DNA from: Chondrilla cf. caribensis
Taxonomy: Eukaryota; Porifera; Demospongiae; Chondrillida; Chondrillidae
DNA length: 12,500 nucleotides
Assembly (NCBI GenBank): GCA_964020155.1
Contig: OZ026563.1
Span: 4,117,940 to 4,130,439, forward strand
Reading direction: 5' to 3'
Numbering within the stretch: position 1 is the stretch's first letter; each line of letters opens with the position of its first letter. This document shows positions 1 to 7,127 of the stretch, one piece after another. The notes below the pieces were generated by a model. The model did not search any database and was not told the DNA's origin. It saw only the letters and a program-made list of their open reading frames with translations. The position numbers and the translations under genes are program-made.

Positions 1-165
1 ACAGTACATATGCAGGTTAGAGCTGTGAATCGGATGTTGCAGTACAAATTGAATCCATGGAGCGGATGTTCTTGTAATAAGATGGGGATGGCCTACTATT
101 CTACTCATGTAATTGTAACCTATGATTAATATGCATGCACTATTAACGATAATCAGATTTGAAAT
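1..165 (-). repeat. Diverged copy of the intron sequence found upstream of the Ig3 exons
   Basis: This stretch aligns with 4480-4615 and with its near-identical twin at about 10275-10410, both in the intron between Ig2b and Ig3. About 30 bases around 138-166 match exactly (core ACTATTAACGATAATCAG), and the rest is clearly related but diverged. It may be the edge of an older paralogous receptor module lying to the left of the window, or a dispersed repeat present in both places. No exon is visible in it. Confidence 0.6.
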
Positions 166-263
166 CGATTGATTAATTGATTGATCAGTTACTTGTCCAA
201 GCACTAATGCGTGTAGAGTATGGAGTATAGTCGGACCTCTTCACAACAACACCTGAATCTCAC

Positions 264-317
264 CTTCCAGAAGAGAGTCTTGCCTAGCGGTATGCTCGGA
301 CTCAGGAGAGTCTTCAT
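264..317 (-). CDS. Possible second cytoplasmic-tail exon of the Ig receptor (54 nt)
   Basis: On the minus strand a good acceptor (pyrimidine-rich CTAACCTTCTCACTGCAG) and a good donor (AAG followed by GTGAGA) bracket 54 nt. Read in phase 1, the phase left open by the exon at 3331-3441, it encodes an acidic, hydrophilic peptide of about 18 residues with the core EDSPESEHTARQDSLLE. This looks like cytoplasmic tail and leaves phase 1 again. A frame starting at ATG is also open across the exon, so the reading is not unique. The intron implied between this exon and 3331 is about 3 kb and holds the hAT-like element, a minisatellite and a MITE. The splice signals are seen directly; assigning the exon to this gene is inference. 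Confidence 0.4.
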
Positions 318-432
318 CTGCAGTGAGAAGGTTAGGGTATGCTTATGTACAGTAAAACCAAACTGTACGTAAGTACATACCATTCCAGACATTCAATGGC
401 AAACATAATCCACACAAAAATATAATAAATAC

Positions 433-619
433 ATGCACACACACACACCACACACATGCACACATACACACACATACACACATGTACACACACACGCACA
501 CACACACACACACACATGTACATACACACACGTACATACGTACACACACACACACATACATATGTACACACACACGTACATACGTACACACACACGTACA
601 CACACACACACGTACATAT

Positions 620-672
<53 letters not shown>

Positions 673-754
673 TATGTACGCACACACGTACACACACACG
701 TACATACGTACACACACACACACGTACACACACACGTACATACGTACACACACA

Positions 755-789
<35 letters not shown>

Positions 790-852
790 ACATATGTACA
801 CACACACACGTACACACACACGTACATACATACACACACACGTACACATACA
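433..852. repeat. Compound (CA)n / CGTACA(TACGTACA) microsatellite, about 420 bp
   Basis: Almost pure alternating purine-pyrimidine sequence, mixing CA runs with CGTACATACGTACA and CATATGTACA words. Open frames of His/Thr or Val/Cys repeats on either strand are products of the repeat and not genes. The tract resumes at 1745-1789 after the hAT-like element, so the element probably inserted into it. Long alternating tracts of this kind can adopt Z-DNA and are prone to length change. Confidence 0.95.
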
Positions 853-1042
853 TAGCGCTGGGCGGTATCAAAAAATATCAGTTTCGGTATATTGCCAACA
901 TTATACCGCAGTATTACGGTATACCGAGTCTTAAGGTTATAGTTGGGCTTTGAAATAACTGAATCCTCGATTTAATAATAATGAAATAAATAAACATAAA
1001 TTGTTAATTGAATTGTGTTGTGTCCTCCTGTTGTGTTGTGTG

Positions 1043-1228
1043 TTGGCACTGGTACTTGCCCTCAATGCTAGTTGTGAGGTTTAACACAGGTATGCTATCA
1101 TCAGCTGTAGGGAGAGTATAGTTTTGGCACCAGGGTGCATTAGGAGCAGCTCTAGTATTGCAACACTGTGTGTCGGGTGCAATACCTCCCCTGGAGCACC
1201 TCTGGGAGGGGCCAAGGTGGGTGTAGTT
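1043..1228 (-). pseudogene. Captured fragment of the Ig3 exon inside the hAT-like element
   Basis: These 186 bp match the middle of the Ig3 exons at about 3913-4099 and 9704-9892 with very few changes. The frame is still open on the minus strand for about 62 codons, from the NYTHLGPSQ region to the SIEG-YQCQ region containing the domain's last conserved cysteine. Both exon ends and all splice sites are missing, so it cannot work as an exon. At most variable sites it agrees with module B (for example D for Y, L for R, N for I and A for P in NAPW), but at one it agrees with module A. It also has its own change (K for R before YQCQ). A 10-bp direct repeat AATTGTGTTG (1011-1020 and 1235-1244) lies on either side and may mark the capture junction. 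Confidence 0.85.
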
Positions 1229-1279
1229 GAAATTAATTGTGTTGAATAAAATGTTAATTTTATAATAAACATAAATAAA

Positions 1280-1610
1280 TGAATAAATAATCCACTACTT
1301 TGTCGTCCTCGTTAACTCGGAGTGCAAAGTACTTTCAAATATCAGATTTAGCATTCATCTTATCGACAAGATGAAGTTCGTTGCTCGGATCGCCCATATC
1401 GCTCGTTCGCTGATCAAAATTTAAACATAGACTCTCTTGCAGCCGACGACGTCGCCATTTTGACAACATTCTCTCATTCCGTGTAACAACGTATTACTCC
1501 GCACACGCACACTTTTCGTGCTCGTAATCATGGTTGTCGCAGCAATAGTTTCGAAGGATTCAGAAAACATCATTTCAGGGCGAAATTTGTTATCTCAGGA
1601 ATATATTACT
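1280..1610. other. Unrecognised interior of the hAT-like element
   Basis: This part contains more CpG than its surroundings and has no open frame of note on either strand. It may derive from a promoter or 5' region of another gene (it includes GCCATTTTGAC and CGACGACGTCGCC), but I cannot identify it. Confidence 0.4.
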
Positions 1611-1744
1611 TAAGATACCGGTCAAACCTTAGAGAATACCGTGATATCACGATATCTCGGTATAGAAAAAAGTCAACCGGTATCAAAACCGTGCACAAAT
1701 AATACCGCGGTATTACTATATATTCGGTATACCGCCCAGCGCTA

Positions 1745-1789
1745 CACATACATGTACATACGTACACACACACACACACACACACACAA
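1745..1789. repeat. Right remnant of the CA/GTAC microsatellite
   Basis: CACATACATGTACATACGTA followed by a short CA run. It continues the tract at 433-852 beyond the hAT-like element. Confidence 0.85.
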
Positions 1790-1933
1790 TGTACTCGATT
1801 ACACACAGTACAAACAACTCACTAGGTTTCTGGCCTATGATTCCAGCTACCACCAAACCATTTGGAACTTGTCCAACTACAAAACACAAAAAAGAAAATA
1901 GTCCACATACTGAGCATATTCCATGACAGAATA

Positions 1934-2301
1934 GTGGCAGGATAGTACTAGTGGCAGGATAGTACTAGTGGCAGGATAGTACTAGTGGCAGGATAGTGCT
2001 AGTGGCAGGATAGTACTAGTGGCAGGATAGTGCTAGTGGCAGGATAGTGCTAGTGGGAGGATAGTGCTAGTGGCAGGATAGTGCTAGTGGGAGGATAGTG
2101 CTAGTGGCAGGATAGTGCTAGTGGCAGGATAGTACTAGTGGCAGGATAGTGCTAGTGGCAGGATAGCACTAGTGGCAGGATAGTACTAGTGGCAGGATAG
2201 TGCTAGTGGCAGGATAGTGCTAGTGGCAGGATAGTACTAGTGGCAGGATAGTACTAGTGGCAGGATAGTGCTAGTGGCAGGATAGTGCTAGTGGCAGGAT
2301 A
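1934..2301. repeat. 17-bp minisatellite, about 21.6 units (GTGGCAGGATAGTRCTA)
   Basis: I counted 21 full units and a partial last one. Variation is almost confined to one A/G position (GTACTA or GTGCTA), plus two units with GTGGGAGG and one with GCACTA. The array is not coding. It lies in what would be the intron between the two tail exons. Its unit length equals that of the unrelated minisatellites at 6076 and 10831. Confidence 0.97.
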
Positions 2302-3060
2302 ACAGCATGTAGATAGGTAGCTGTACGGTCAAAATTAGCAAAAGACACAGGAGATGACAGATACTAGGCCTGTGCATTACTGGTAAGACCTAGGTACATC
2401 ATGATGATACAGTAGGTATCATCCTCACAATTACCACTGCAATAATGTAAGTTAACACTATGACTTCATGCTTCTTATAATAACTGAACTTTGAAATGCA
2501 CTTAGCTACACTTACACTTAGTGTGAAAAAACAAGTTTAAAAGCCATTGAAATAAGCTAACGAAGCGATGTATTGAGAAATGTACAAATCAATTCAGTCA
2601 AGATTCTGAGCCGGAAGCACTAACATAATATGCACATTATCCAGGGGTAAACAAGCAAGTGTTATCACGGTTACAATTAACACATTAGTAGTGTAACGAT
2701 AATGAGGATACGTTTTAATTTCATACTTTTATTCCATTGGTTCTATTTTAATTCATTATCATTCACTTGTATGCAATTTTATAATGATTACGTATGACGA
2801 TAATTAATGTCGAGAATGATAATCAAATTATCCCAATCATCATACGGACCTAGCAGATATGTATCACAAAACTTGGTCCAGTCATTTTAGGCAGGTACCA
2901 TCCTGCATGCGAAGGTAGCAAGCAATTCCTACTATCGATTTGACTTGACTCGGAATTCACATGAATGCGTGTGTGGTGCTTACATACTGTATACACATAT
3001 CCTTTGATTCCCCTCCCTCTGCAACACACCACATACATATTATCTCTCCACACAATAATG
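2302..3060. other. Intronic or intergenic AT-rich DNA, no feature recognised
   Basis: I find no coding exon with credible splice sites, RNA gene or long repeat here. The short open frames near 2850-3160 have no supporting context. A 10-bp inverted pair (ATTATCATTC near 2755 and GAATGATAAT near 2814) is too short to mean much in AT-rich DNA. Confidence 0.6.
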
Positions 3061-3279
3061 TACCGTACGGACGGAAAGTTTCGCAGGGCAAAACCTTTGC
3101 GACTTGCTCAATTTCACGAATTTCGCGACAAATCGTTTCGCGTTTTAAACACCTATAGCGTTAATTGATTGTCAGACGATTATGTCATCGGGTAGTCACG
3201 AATAAAACTTTCGCAAATACCCGTTTCTTCACGAAATTCGCGAAACTTTTAGTCCACGAAACTTTCACGCTATACAGTA
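3061..3279. mobile_element. MITE with imperfect 45-bp terminal inverted repeats, Tc1/mariner-like (about 215 bp)
   Basis: The left end (CCGTACGGACGGAAAGTTTC) matches the reverse of the right end (CTGTATAGCGTGAAAGTTTC) over about 45 bp, with shared blocks GAAAGTTTCG, AAA and TTTCGCG. Both outer edges abut TA (3061-3062 and 3278-3279), as expected for the TA target duplication of Tc1/mariner elements. There is no coding capacity. The interior repeats words such as CACGAAATTCGCGAAAC, giving strong self-complementarity. The TIRs are eroded, so this is an old insertion. Confidence 0.7.
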
Positions 3280-3330
3280 ATTTGGAATGGAAAGAAATGC
3301 ATACGTACAGTGTACTGTACGGTAAGGTAC

Positions 3331-3441
3331 CTTCACGGGAACTAATCCCTGGTCCAGAGTGAGTACGAACTAAGAGCTCCGTTTCAGTCACGCCAACCAC
3401 ACCAGCACTGAGCAGATTGTCTCTCAATGATTCTTCGTAAT
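3331..3441 (-). CDS. Cytoplasmic-tail exon of the Ig receptor
   Basis: On the minus strand a pyrimidine-rich acceptor (CTTCCTTGGCTCCAG) opens a 111-nt exon whose phase (1) matches the donor at the end of the transmembrane exon. The joined codon AAT gives Asn, and the peptide begins NYEESLRDNLLSAGVVGVTE and continues with a hydrophilic segment ending near GISSRE. The YEES motif resembles the acidic pTyr-Glu-Glu sites bound by Src-family SH2 domains, a possible phosphorylation site. The proposed donor (AAG followed by GTACCT) is weak. If it is not used, the frame runs on through the neighbouring MITE to a stop at 3185, giving a transposon-derived C-terminus. Confidence 0.55.
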
Positions 3442-3698
3442 CTGGAGCCAAGGAAGTTACGTACATGTACCGTATACGCTCTCATAAGCGTGTACCTGTA
3501 TTCATGCATACACGCACACCCATACATGTATGTATGTACACATGCTTGTACATGCATGTTACATATATGCATACATGCATGCAGTACATGCATAGATACA
3601 TCCACACGTACATACTTATACGTGTACAAACACACACGTGTACATACTGTACATGTAAACATGGACACTGTACATATATGTGATATTAGTACACTTAC
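3442..3698. repeat. Short intron made largely of TACATG/GTAC-rich repeat
   Basis: On the plus strand, 3465-3680 is a run of imperfect palindromic words (TACATGTA, ATGCATAC, GTACACACG). Open frames on both strands rich in Tyr, Met, His, Cys and Val are products of this composition. The segment forms the intron between the transmembrane and tail exons. Confidence 0.75.
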
Positions 3699-4262
3699 TG
3701 GTAGCGGAATGAGACTTCCTTCTACAATATTTTATGAAACTGGCGCAAATAACGACAAGTAGAATTAGAATGAGGACACAGAACAAGCTCACAGCAGCTA
3801 CAAAGGGATAAAGGAATGGAGTTCTGTCGGATGGGGTGACGGGAAACTCAGTGTGCTTCTTCACTTGGACTGGATCTCCAATAGACTGCCAGTCCTTCAT
3901 CATCTCATTCCACACTTGGCACTGGTACCTGCCCTCAATGCTAGTTGTGAGGTTTAACACAGGTATGCTATAATCAGCTGTAGGGCGAGTATAGTTTTGG
4001 CACCAGGGTGCAATAGGAGGAGCTCTAGTGTTGCAACACTGTGTGTCGGGTGCAATACCTCCCCTGGAGCACCTCTGGGAGGGGCCAAGGTGGGTGTAGT
4101 TCACCAGACATATGCGATAGTCCTGTGCAAATGAGCCCTGGATCTCCAGTTTGGGTGAGGCACACACAACATTGGTGTATCCTCCCGGATCCATGGTGAC
4201 CACACCCGAAGTCTGTTGCAATAGCGGGTAGTGGTAGAACCATGGCACAACTTGCTGTGTTG
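3699..4262 (-). CDS. Ig3 domain, transmembrane helix and start of cytoplasmic tail, module A
   Basis: A 564-nt phase 1-1 exon. The acceptor is TTCCCTGTAG and the donor is A followed by GTAAGT. The first 135 or so residues form an Ig domain: first conserved Cys in NVVCASP and last in EGRYQCQVWN, the usual G-x-Y-x-C pattern. Extra cysteines (RICL, QRCS, QCCN, PWCQ) suggest additional disulfides. N-glycosylation sequons are NYT (twice) and NLT. A linker (PVTPSDRTPFLYP) leads to a hydrophobic helix of about 25 residues around FVAAVSLFCVLILILLVVIC, then basic residues IKYCRRK, so the C-terminus is cytoplasmic by the positive-inside rule. The open frame continues past the donor into intron repeat, which is not real coding. 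Phase and domain order make it follow Ig2b at 5852-6065. Confidence 0.9.
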
Positions 4263-4720
4263 CTACAGGGAATATGCGTGTTATATATCAATTACCTCAG
4301 TAAGTGCTGGGAATCAACCATAATTGTCAAATCAATTATAAGTGCCTAGAAACCTATCATTTAATCAATTAATCACTTGAAGTAATTAAGTGGACGTAAC
4401 CAGAAATCACTCCCACTTTATCAGACTGAGTAGTCATCCAATAGACATGAAGTGGAGACTACAGTACTTTCACATTTCAGGTATTCTTGAAGTACAAAAT
4501 TGAACCCACAGAGGAAAGGTTCTGGGTAATAAGGTTGGGGTGGCTTCCTGTTTCACTCAATCAATTACTGCCTTTGATAAATTTGCTTGCACTATTAACG
4601 ATAATCAGATTTGAAATGATCCTGGTGTCCCCGGGCTAGTATACCCACAAAGGACACATTGTGTACAGATGACTGTACGATTTGTGCCTCTCTGTCTATA
4701 TGGTATGTACGTACATATGT

Positions 4721-4829
4721 AGATATTATAGTGGACTCATTTTGTAGATAGGTACGTACGTATGTACAGTACATATACACAATATGTAGATATTATAGTG
4801 GACTCATTTGTAGATAGGTACGTACAGTA
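4721..4829. repeat. Local tandem duplication, period 67 bp, only in module A
   Basis: The segment AGATATTATAGTGGACTCAT with its downstream GTAGATAGGTACGTAC occurs at 4721 and again at 4788. Module B has it once (about 10514). The second copy ends exactly where the Tc1/mariner-type element begins. Confidence 0.85.
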
Positions 4830-5008
4830 CTGACTGAAAGTAATACCACGACAACCTCGCGAGCGTCTTTTGACACCCTTCGAGGCCTCAGGAGGCCTTA
4901 CGAGGCCTCGTCTAATTAGCACCCACCCGAGGCGTCAATCATGCAGAGTCTATGGTCAAATTTAGTTTCTTCGAATCCAATCGAGCGATCGATCTGTTAG
5001 AATTAGCG

Positions 5009-5353
5009 ATGCCTACTCGATTTTCAACGTACAACCGAAGATGAATTGTTACTCTGCAGCAGCAAGGAAAGACTACTTCGCAAATAGTCGCTCGTTTGCG
5101 CGAAGAAGGAGTTACAACTACAGCGAAGACAGTTAAAAAATGGTTACATCGTTGGAATTCCAACCTAGGACTTGAGGATAACTTTCAGACTGGACGAAAT
5201 TCCAAGATAACGATGGAAATTACTAGTTTTATTGAGGAGCAGTTAGTACGCGATGATGAAATTTCTTCGAGGGAGTTAACCCACGTTATTATTACGTCAT
5301 TATACGTACATACTAGATCATACGTACAAACGTACCGTTTGTATTATCGATGA
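5009..5353 (+). pseudogene. Truncated Tc1/mariner-type transposase, N-terminal helix-turn-helix part only
   Basis: The frame from ATG at 5009 reads MPTRFSTYNRR, hits an in-frame TGA at 5042, then continues IVTLQQQGKTTSQIVARLRE and on through TVKKWLHRW to ISSRELTHVI. This order (a helix with Gln/Gly turn, SQIVARL, then TVKKWLHRW) is the paired-like helix-turn-helix seen at the start of Tc1/mariner transposases, which bind the element's TIRs. After about residue 97 the similarity stops and the frame ends at 5353. The DDE/D catalytic core, normally another 200 or more residues, is missing. With one nonsense codon and the C-terminus lost, it cannot encode an active enzyme. The family call rests on pattern recognition. 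Confidence 0.65.
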
Positions 5354-5367
5354 TATTACTATGCTAT

Positions 5368-5607
5368 TTATCGCGCGTGCGTACGAACCTTTTTCCCAAA
5401 CTTCCTTTTCGTGGCCTTTGGCTTCCATTCCAATAGATTCGTCACTTTCCCTCTATATTCTTACCTTCCGTGCTTCATTGCTACAATCGCACCGACTGTG
5501 ATGTCATTCGGGTCTTTCACGAGGAGGTGCTTAACGTTCATCCTATTAGAATCCGCGTCTCCTTTCTTTTTATCGATCCATTCGATCAAGACTTCATTCT
5601 TACCCAT
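5368..5607 (-). pseudogene. Unidentified gene fragment, antisense inside the Tc1/mariner-type element
   Basis: From ATG at 5607 the minus strand encodes MGKNEVLIEWIDKKKGDADS and continues to DITVGAIVAMKHGR. It then meets an in-frame TAA (5462-5464), after which the same frame goes on with EYRGKVTNLLEWKPKATKRK and a basic tail to a stop at 5368-5370. The pattern of a short hydrophobic strand with Trp, then VGA-V-M-x-HG and Y-x-G-V, is reminiscent of the small beta-barrel N-terminal segments of some chromatin-associated (for example BEN-domain) proteins, but I would not name it. The bases at the stop (AAG followed by GTAAGA) also form a good splice donor, so it may be a captured first exon with its intron start. 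Either reading leaves it non-functional here. Confidence 0.45.
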
Positions 5608-5851
5608 CTTGCAGCTAGAATACTCACGATCAATCGCAAATACGCTTGAAATCGACGTGCGAAATAATTCAAATTGAAGAATAATCACCCGCGAGGTGAT
5701 AATCCCTCGTGAGGCCTCCCGAGGCCCTCTGAAAGGTCAGGCGCGCGCTCGTCGACCACATGCGAGATTTGGGGTCATTACCTTCAGTCAGTACAGTACG
5801 TATGTACAGTACATATACACAATATGTAGATGATTGTATGGGGACACTCAC

Positions 5852-6065
5852 ACATCACAATCCCTCTCCGTCCGATGAGAGAGTCAATCCCATTGTCAAC
5901 AACACAAGTCACATAGTTGGGACGGTTATGCCTTGATCGTGTAGATATTTTGTAGAGGTCCTCATATAAATCCATATTTATATTCAATGTCTGAAGGACA
6001 TAAGGGAGATCAGAAAATGAAAGACTTTCACAGCCAATCCAGAAACACATATAATTGTAATATAA
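5852..6065 (-). CDS. Ig2 domain, second half (Ig2b), module A
   Basis: A 214-nt exon, phase 0 in and phase 1 out, with donor T followed by GTGAGT. It encodes LYYNYMCFWIGCESLSFSDL through to RPNYVTCVVDNGID; Y-x-C in NYVTC is the conserved end of the Ig fold begun in Ig2a. The acceptor GTACAAG sits at the edge of the minisatellite and has no clear polypyrimidine tract. An alternative acceptor (CCAACCAG, eight bases upstream) would need a phase-1 donor at 6679. The frame stays open leftwards into the minisatellite, but I take that as chance. Compared with its twin at 10604-10820 it has several replacement changes and lacks one codon. Confidence 0.75.
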
Positions 6066-6075
6066 CTTGTACCCT

Positions 6076-6534
6076 GGTTGGTACACACTCCCGGTTGGTA
6101 CACACTCCTGGTTGGTACACACTCCCGGTTGGTACACACTCCCGGTTGGTACACACTCCCGGTTAGTACACACTCCTGGTTGGTACACACTCCTGGTTGG
6201 TACACACTCCTGGTTGGTACACACTCCCGGTTAGTACACACTGCTGGTTGGTACACACTCCTGGTTGGTACACACTACTGGTTAGTACACACTCCTGGTT
6301 AGTACACACTCCTGGTTAGTACACACTGCTGGTTAGTACACACTCCTGGTTAGTGCACACTCCTGGTTAGTACACACTCCTGGTTAGTGCACACTCCTGG
6401 TTAGTACACACTGCTGGTTAGTACACACTCCTGGTTAGTGCACACTCCTGGTTAGTACACACTTCTGGTTAGTGCACACTCCTGGTTAGTGCACACTCCT
6501 GGTTGGTACACACTCCTTGTTAGTACACACTAGT
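6076..6534 (-). repeat. 17-bp intronic minisatellite, 27 units, module A
   Basis: Plus-strand unit GGTTRGTRCACACTCCY. I counted 27 units: 11 with GGTTGGTACAC, 11 with GTTAGTACAC and 5 with GTTAGTGCAC. The array fills most of the 617-bp intron that splits the Ig2 domain. On the transcribed strand the GTTAGTA units read TACTAACCAG, a perfect copy of the canonical branch-point word followed by CAG. The units nearest the Ig2b exon carry TACCAAC, and the TACTAAC and CACTAAC forms dominate further upstream. Because three units make 51 nt, the array gives spurious open frames such as CVPTRSVYQPG. Confidence 0.97.
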
Positions 6535-6682
6535 ACCATAGAAATAGTCCAAACAGTACATATGTATGGTACAGTGTGCACTGCGCCCAGTCTGCACAGT
6601 ACACGTATACAGAATGTACACTATACGTATATGATCATGTCACACATACGTATGTATGTACAAATGTACAGTTAGCACCCAC

Positions 6683-6933
6683 CTGGTTCTTGTCAGTGTA
6701 GAAAACACAGGGAGAGAGATCTTCTAAACCATCCGAAATGTTCCACTGGATAGATGTGAATGGGGGATAGCCAGTGGCCACTTTGCAGGAAACAGACAAC
6801 ACCAAATTGGAAATGGGCATATGTTCGTCGAAATCATAGTATTTATTTGTTTGGTCCTTAAGACTACATTCCTTTGTGTGATTTTCCGATGTACAGTTTT
6901 CCTTAAGATCATCAACTACAAAAGACATAGTCT
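6683..6933 (-). CDS. Ig2 domain, first half (Ig2a), module A
   Basis: A 251-nt exon, phase 1 in and phase 0 out. The acceptor is a T-rich tract ending CCCAG; the donor is CAG followed by GTGGGT. With the last base of Ig1 the first codon becomes GAG. The peptide has TMSFVVDDLKENC, then sequons NCT and NHT, and the first half of an Ig fold: LVLSVSCKVATG with the first conserved Cys and SIQWNIS with the conserved Trp. The matching Y-x-C lies in Ig2b, so the phase-0 intron interrupts the domain between strands, while the outer borders are phase 1 like the other domains. It is identical at every base I compared with 11404-11654. Confidence 0.9.
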
Positions 6934-7083
6934 CTGGGAAAAAAAAAACAGAAAGATATTATGTACACACACATGTACACACACAACAAATGAAAGATAT
7001 TATGTACACACAAATCTACATGAGCAACGCATACACAAACATGCAAAAACAAACACAAAAATATAGAGCACATCAGAACAATC

Positions 7084-7127
7084 AGAACACACACACACAC
7101 ACAAACACGCACAAAAACACACACACA

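Larger units (their letters stand above)
853..1744. mobile_element. Non-autonomous hAT-like DNA transposon (892 bp) carrying a captured Ig exon fragment
   Basis: The element begins TAGCGCTGGGCGGTAT and ends with the exact inverse ATACCGCCCAGCGCTA, a perfect 16-bp terminal inverted repeat. Further in, both ends are rich in GGTATACCG-type words (853-940 and 1611-1744). The 8 bases on either side are identical (CACATACA at 845-852 and 1745-1752), which fits the 8-bp target duplication of the hAT superfamily; the TIR style is also hAT-like. The flanks are low-complexity, so the duplication alone is weak evidence. There is no transposase reading frame, so the element would move only with help from elsewhere. 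Inside lie a fragment of the receptor's Ig3 exon (1043-1228) and about 350 bp of unrecognised sequence (1280-1610) with several CpGs. Confidence 0.8.
4830..5791. mobile_element. Tc1/mariner-type DNA transposon, degraded (962 bp), inserted in the Ig2b-Ig3 intron of module A
   Basis: The ends are inverted copies: CTGACTGAAAGTAATACC on the left and, read inward from the right, CTGACTGAAGGTAATGACC. Each is flanked by TA (4828-4829 and 5792-5793), the Tc1/mariner target duplication. Module B has no insertion at the matching place (about 10545-10560), giving a natural empty site. Just inside each end are GAGGCCTC palindromes (about 4879-4910 and 5710-5730). The interior holds the broken start of a transposase (5009-5353, plus strand) and an antisense gene fragment (5368-5607). 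No DDE catalytic domain remains, so the element is not autonomous. GC and CpG content exceed those of the surrounding intron. Confidence 0.85.

Noticed and set aside
332..953. Several long open frames of Val/Cys or His/Thr repeats on both strands
   Set aside because: They are translations of the CA/GTAC microsatellite in every frame, with no splice sites or domain content. The same applies to the frames over 6912-7313, 7860-8126 and 11637-11990.
1934..2301. Regularly spaced repeat that might be a replication iteron or CRISPR array
   Set aside because: Contiguous 17-bp units without spacers or an origin or cas context; a simple minisatellite in eukaryotic DNA.
2755..2823. Short inverted repeat in AT-rich DNA as a possible hairpin or MITE
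   Set aside because: Only 10 bp of pairing in low-complexity sequence, with no target duplication.
3465..3683. Open frames in the TACATG-rich stretch as an exon
   Set aside because: Composition-driven; both strands are open at once, and the stretch lies between a good donor (3698) and a good acceptor (3442).
4025..4291. Alternative-frame open reading frame over the Ig3 exon, and its twin at 9817-10083
   Set aside because: Shadow of the true Ig3 frame. The real frame has the conserved cysteines, matching phases and the membrane helix.
4861..4912. GAGGCCTC palindromes as a restriction or regulatory array
   Set aside because: They recur near the other end of the same transposon (5710-5730), so they are best read as its subterminal repeats.
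6076..6534. CRISPR-like array
   Set aside because: The 17-bp units are directly contiguous with no spacers, and the surrounding gene is eukaryotic. It is a minisatellite.
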